From positions 43,273 through 107,272 of the forward strand of contig NZ_MUHA01000024.1 in assembly GCF_002217355.1 (NCBI RefSeq): DNA of 64,000 bases. The letters are read 5' to 3'. Source of the stretch: Flavobacterium oncorhynchi (GTDB lineage: Bacteria; Bacteroidota; Bacteroidia; Flavobacteriales; Flavobacteriaceae). Below are positions 63,932-64,000 of this stretch, one piece after another; position 1 is the first letter of the stretch, and every line of letters begins with the position of its first letter. The position numbers were made by a program, and so were the translations under genes. Below the pieces are notes generated by a model that saw only the letters and a program-made list of their open reading frames with translations, did not search any database and was not told the DNA's origin.

Positions 63932-64000
63932 ATGAACTACTTAAAAATTAGTCTTTACACACTGCTTTTTACTGTTTTACTGGCAGGCTGTAAACATCAT
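63932..64000 (+). CDS. gldI: partial lipoprotein gene, probably gldI
   Basis: Only the first 23 codons are in the window: MNYLKISLYTLLFTVLLAGC followed by KHH. They encode a lipoprotein signal with Cys20 as the acylated residue. GldI is a peptidyl-prolyl isomerase-type lipoprotein needed for gliding. The call rests on the resemblance of this start (LxGCKHH) and the neighbouring NrnA-like gene, so it is not certain. It begins 6 bp after the nrnA stop and is cut by the window edge. Confidence 0.55.
   Translation, partial: MNYLKISLYTLLFTVLLAGCKHH

Overview
The window looks like a chromosomal segment of a Flavobacterium-type Bacteroidota. The evidence is low GC content, TAnnTTTG-type -7 elements, SusC/SusD pairs, a subtilisin-like protease with a type IX secretion C-terminal domain, the start of a gldI-like lipoprotein gene at the right edge, and Flavobacterium-style intergenic palindromes. 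No tRNA, rRNA, CRISPR array, insertion sequence or prophage was seen.

Layout. Positions 1-12903 are mainly housekeeping and small hypothetical genes: a DUF4268 protein, two hypotheticals, a nitronate monooxygenase-like flavoprotein, a secreted S8 protease, mnmA, an exported dikinase-like protein, a DUF4956 membrane protein, a MORN-repeat protein, yidC, pyrG and a DUF3820 protein. Positions 13135-50761 form a large glycan-utilisation region. Positions 50822-64000 return to general genes: OsmC, a nucleosidase, two LysM proteins, guaA, a lipoprotein, a secreted hypothetical, a CbpA/CbpM pair, a RidA protein, a CLC transporter, a DHH phosphoesterase and the first 23 codons of gldI.

The glycan region has three blocks. 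Block 1 (minus strand, 13135-18614) holds a GHMP sugar kinase, a sugar nucleotidyltransferase, an MFS sugar transporter and a NagB-LmbE fusion, i.e. uptake and intracellular processing. Block 2 (18847-39125) holds a LacI regulator, a CBM9-like protein, SusC1/SusD1, an arylsulfotransferase-like lipoprotein, a TsdA-like dihaem cytochrome, a large putative glycosidase, a DUF5107-TPR protein, an M1 peptidase and a GH110 alpha-1,3-galactosidase. Block 3 (39305-50761) holds a paralogous LacI regulator, SusC2/SusD2, a DUF5077/DUF3472 protein, a GH109 alpha-N-acetylgalactosaminidase and a GH35 beta-galactosidase. GH109, GH110 and GH35 together suggest host-type or mucin-like glycans with terminal alpha-GalNAc and alpha-Gal (blood-group A/B-like epitopes). 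That substrate is an inference.

The most striking result is a regulatory module present three times with the same geometry: a 14-bp near-palindrome, 9 bp, a second 14-bp palindrome (the two differ slightly; consensus TGTGYTCGARMACA), 16 bp, TTG, 20 bp, TAGTTTCG. It drives the kinase operon (minus strand, 18704-18787), susC1 (21061-21144) and susC2 (40894-40977). It ties the three blocks into one regulon, most simply read by the two near-identical LacI-type DNA-binding domains encoded beside it. The operators lie upstream of the -33 element, a position that suggests activation rather than simple repression.
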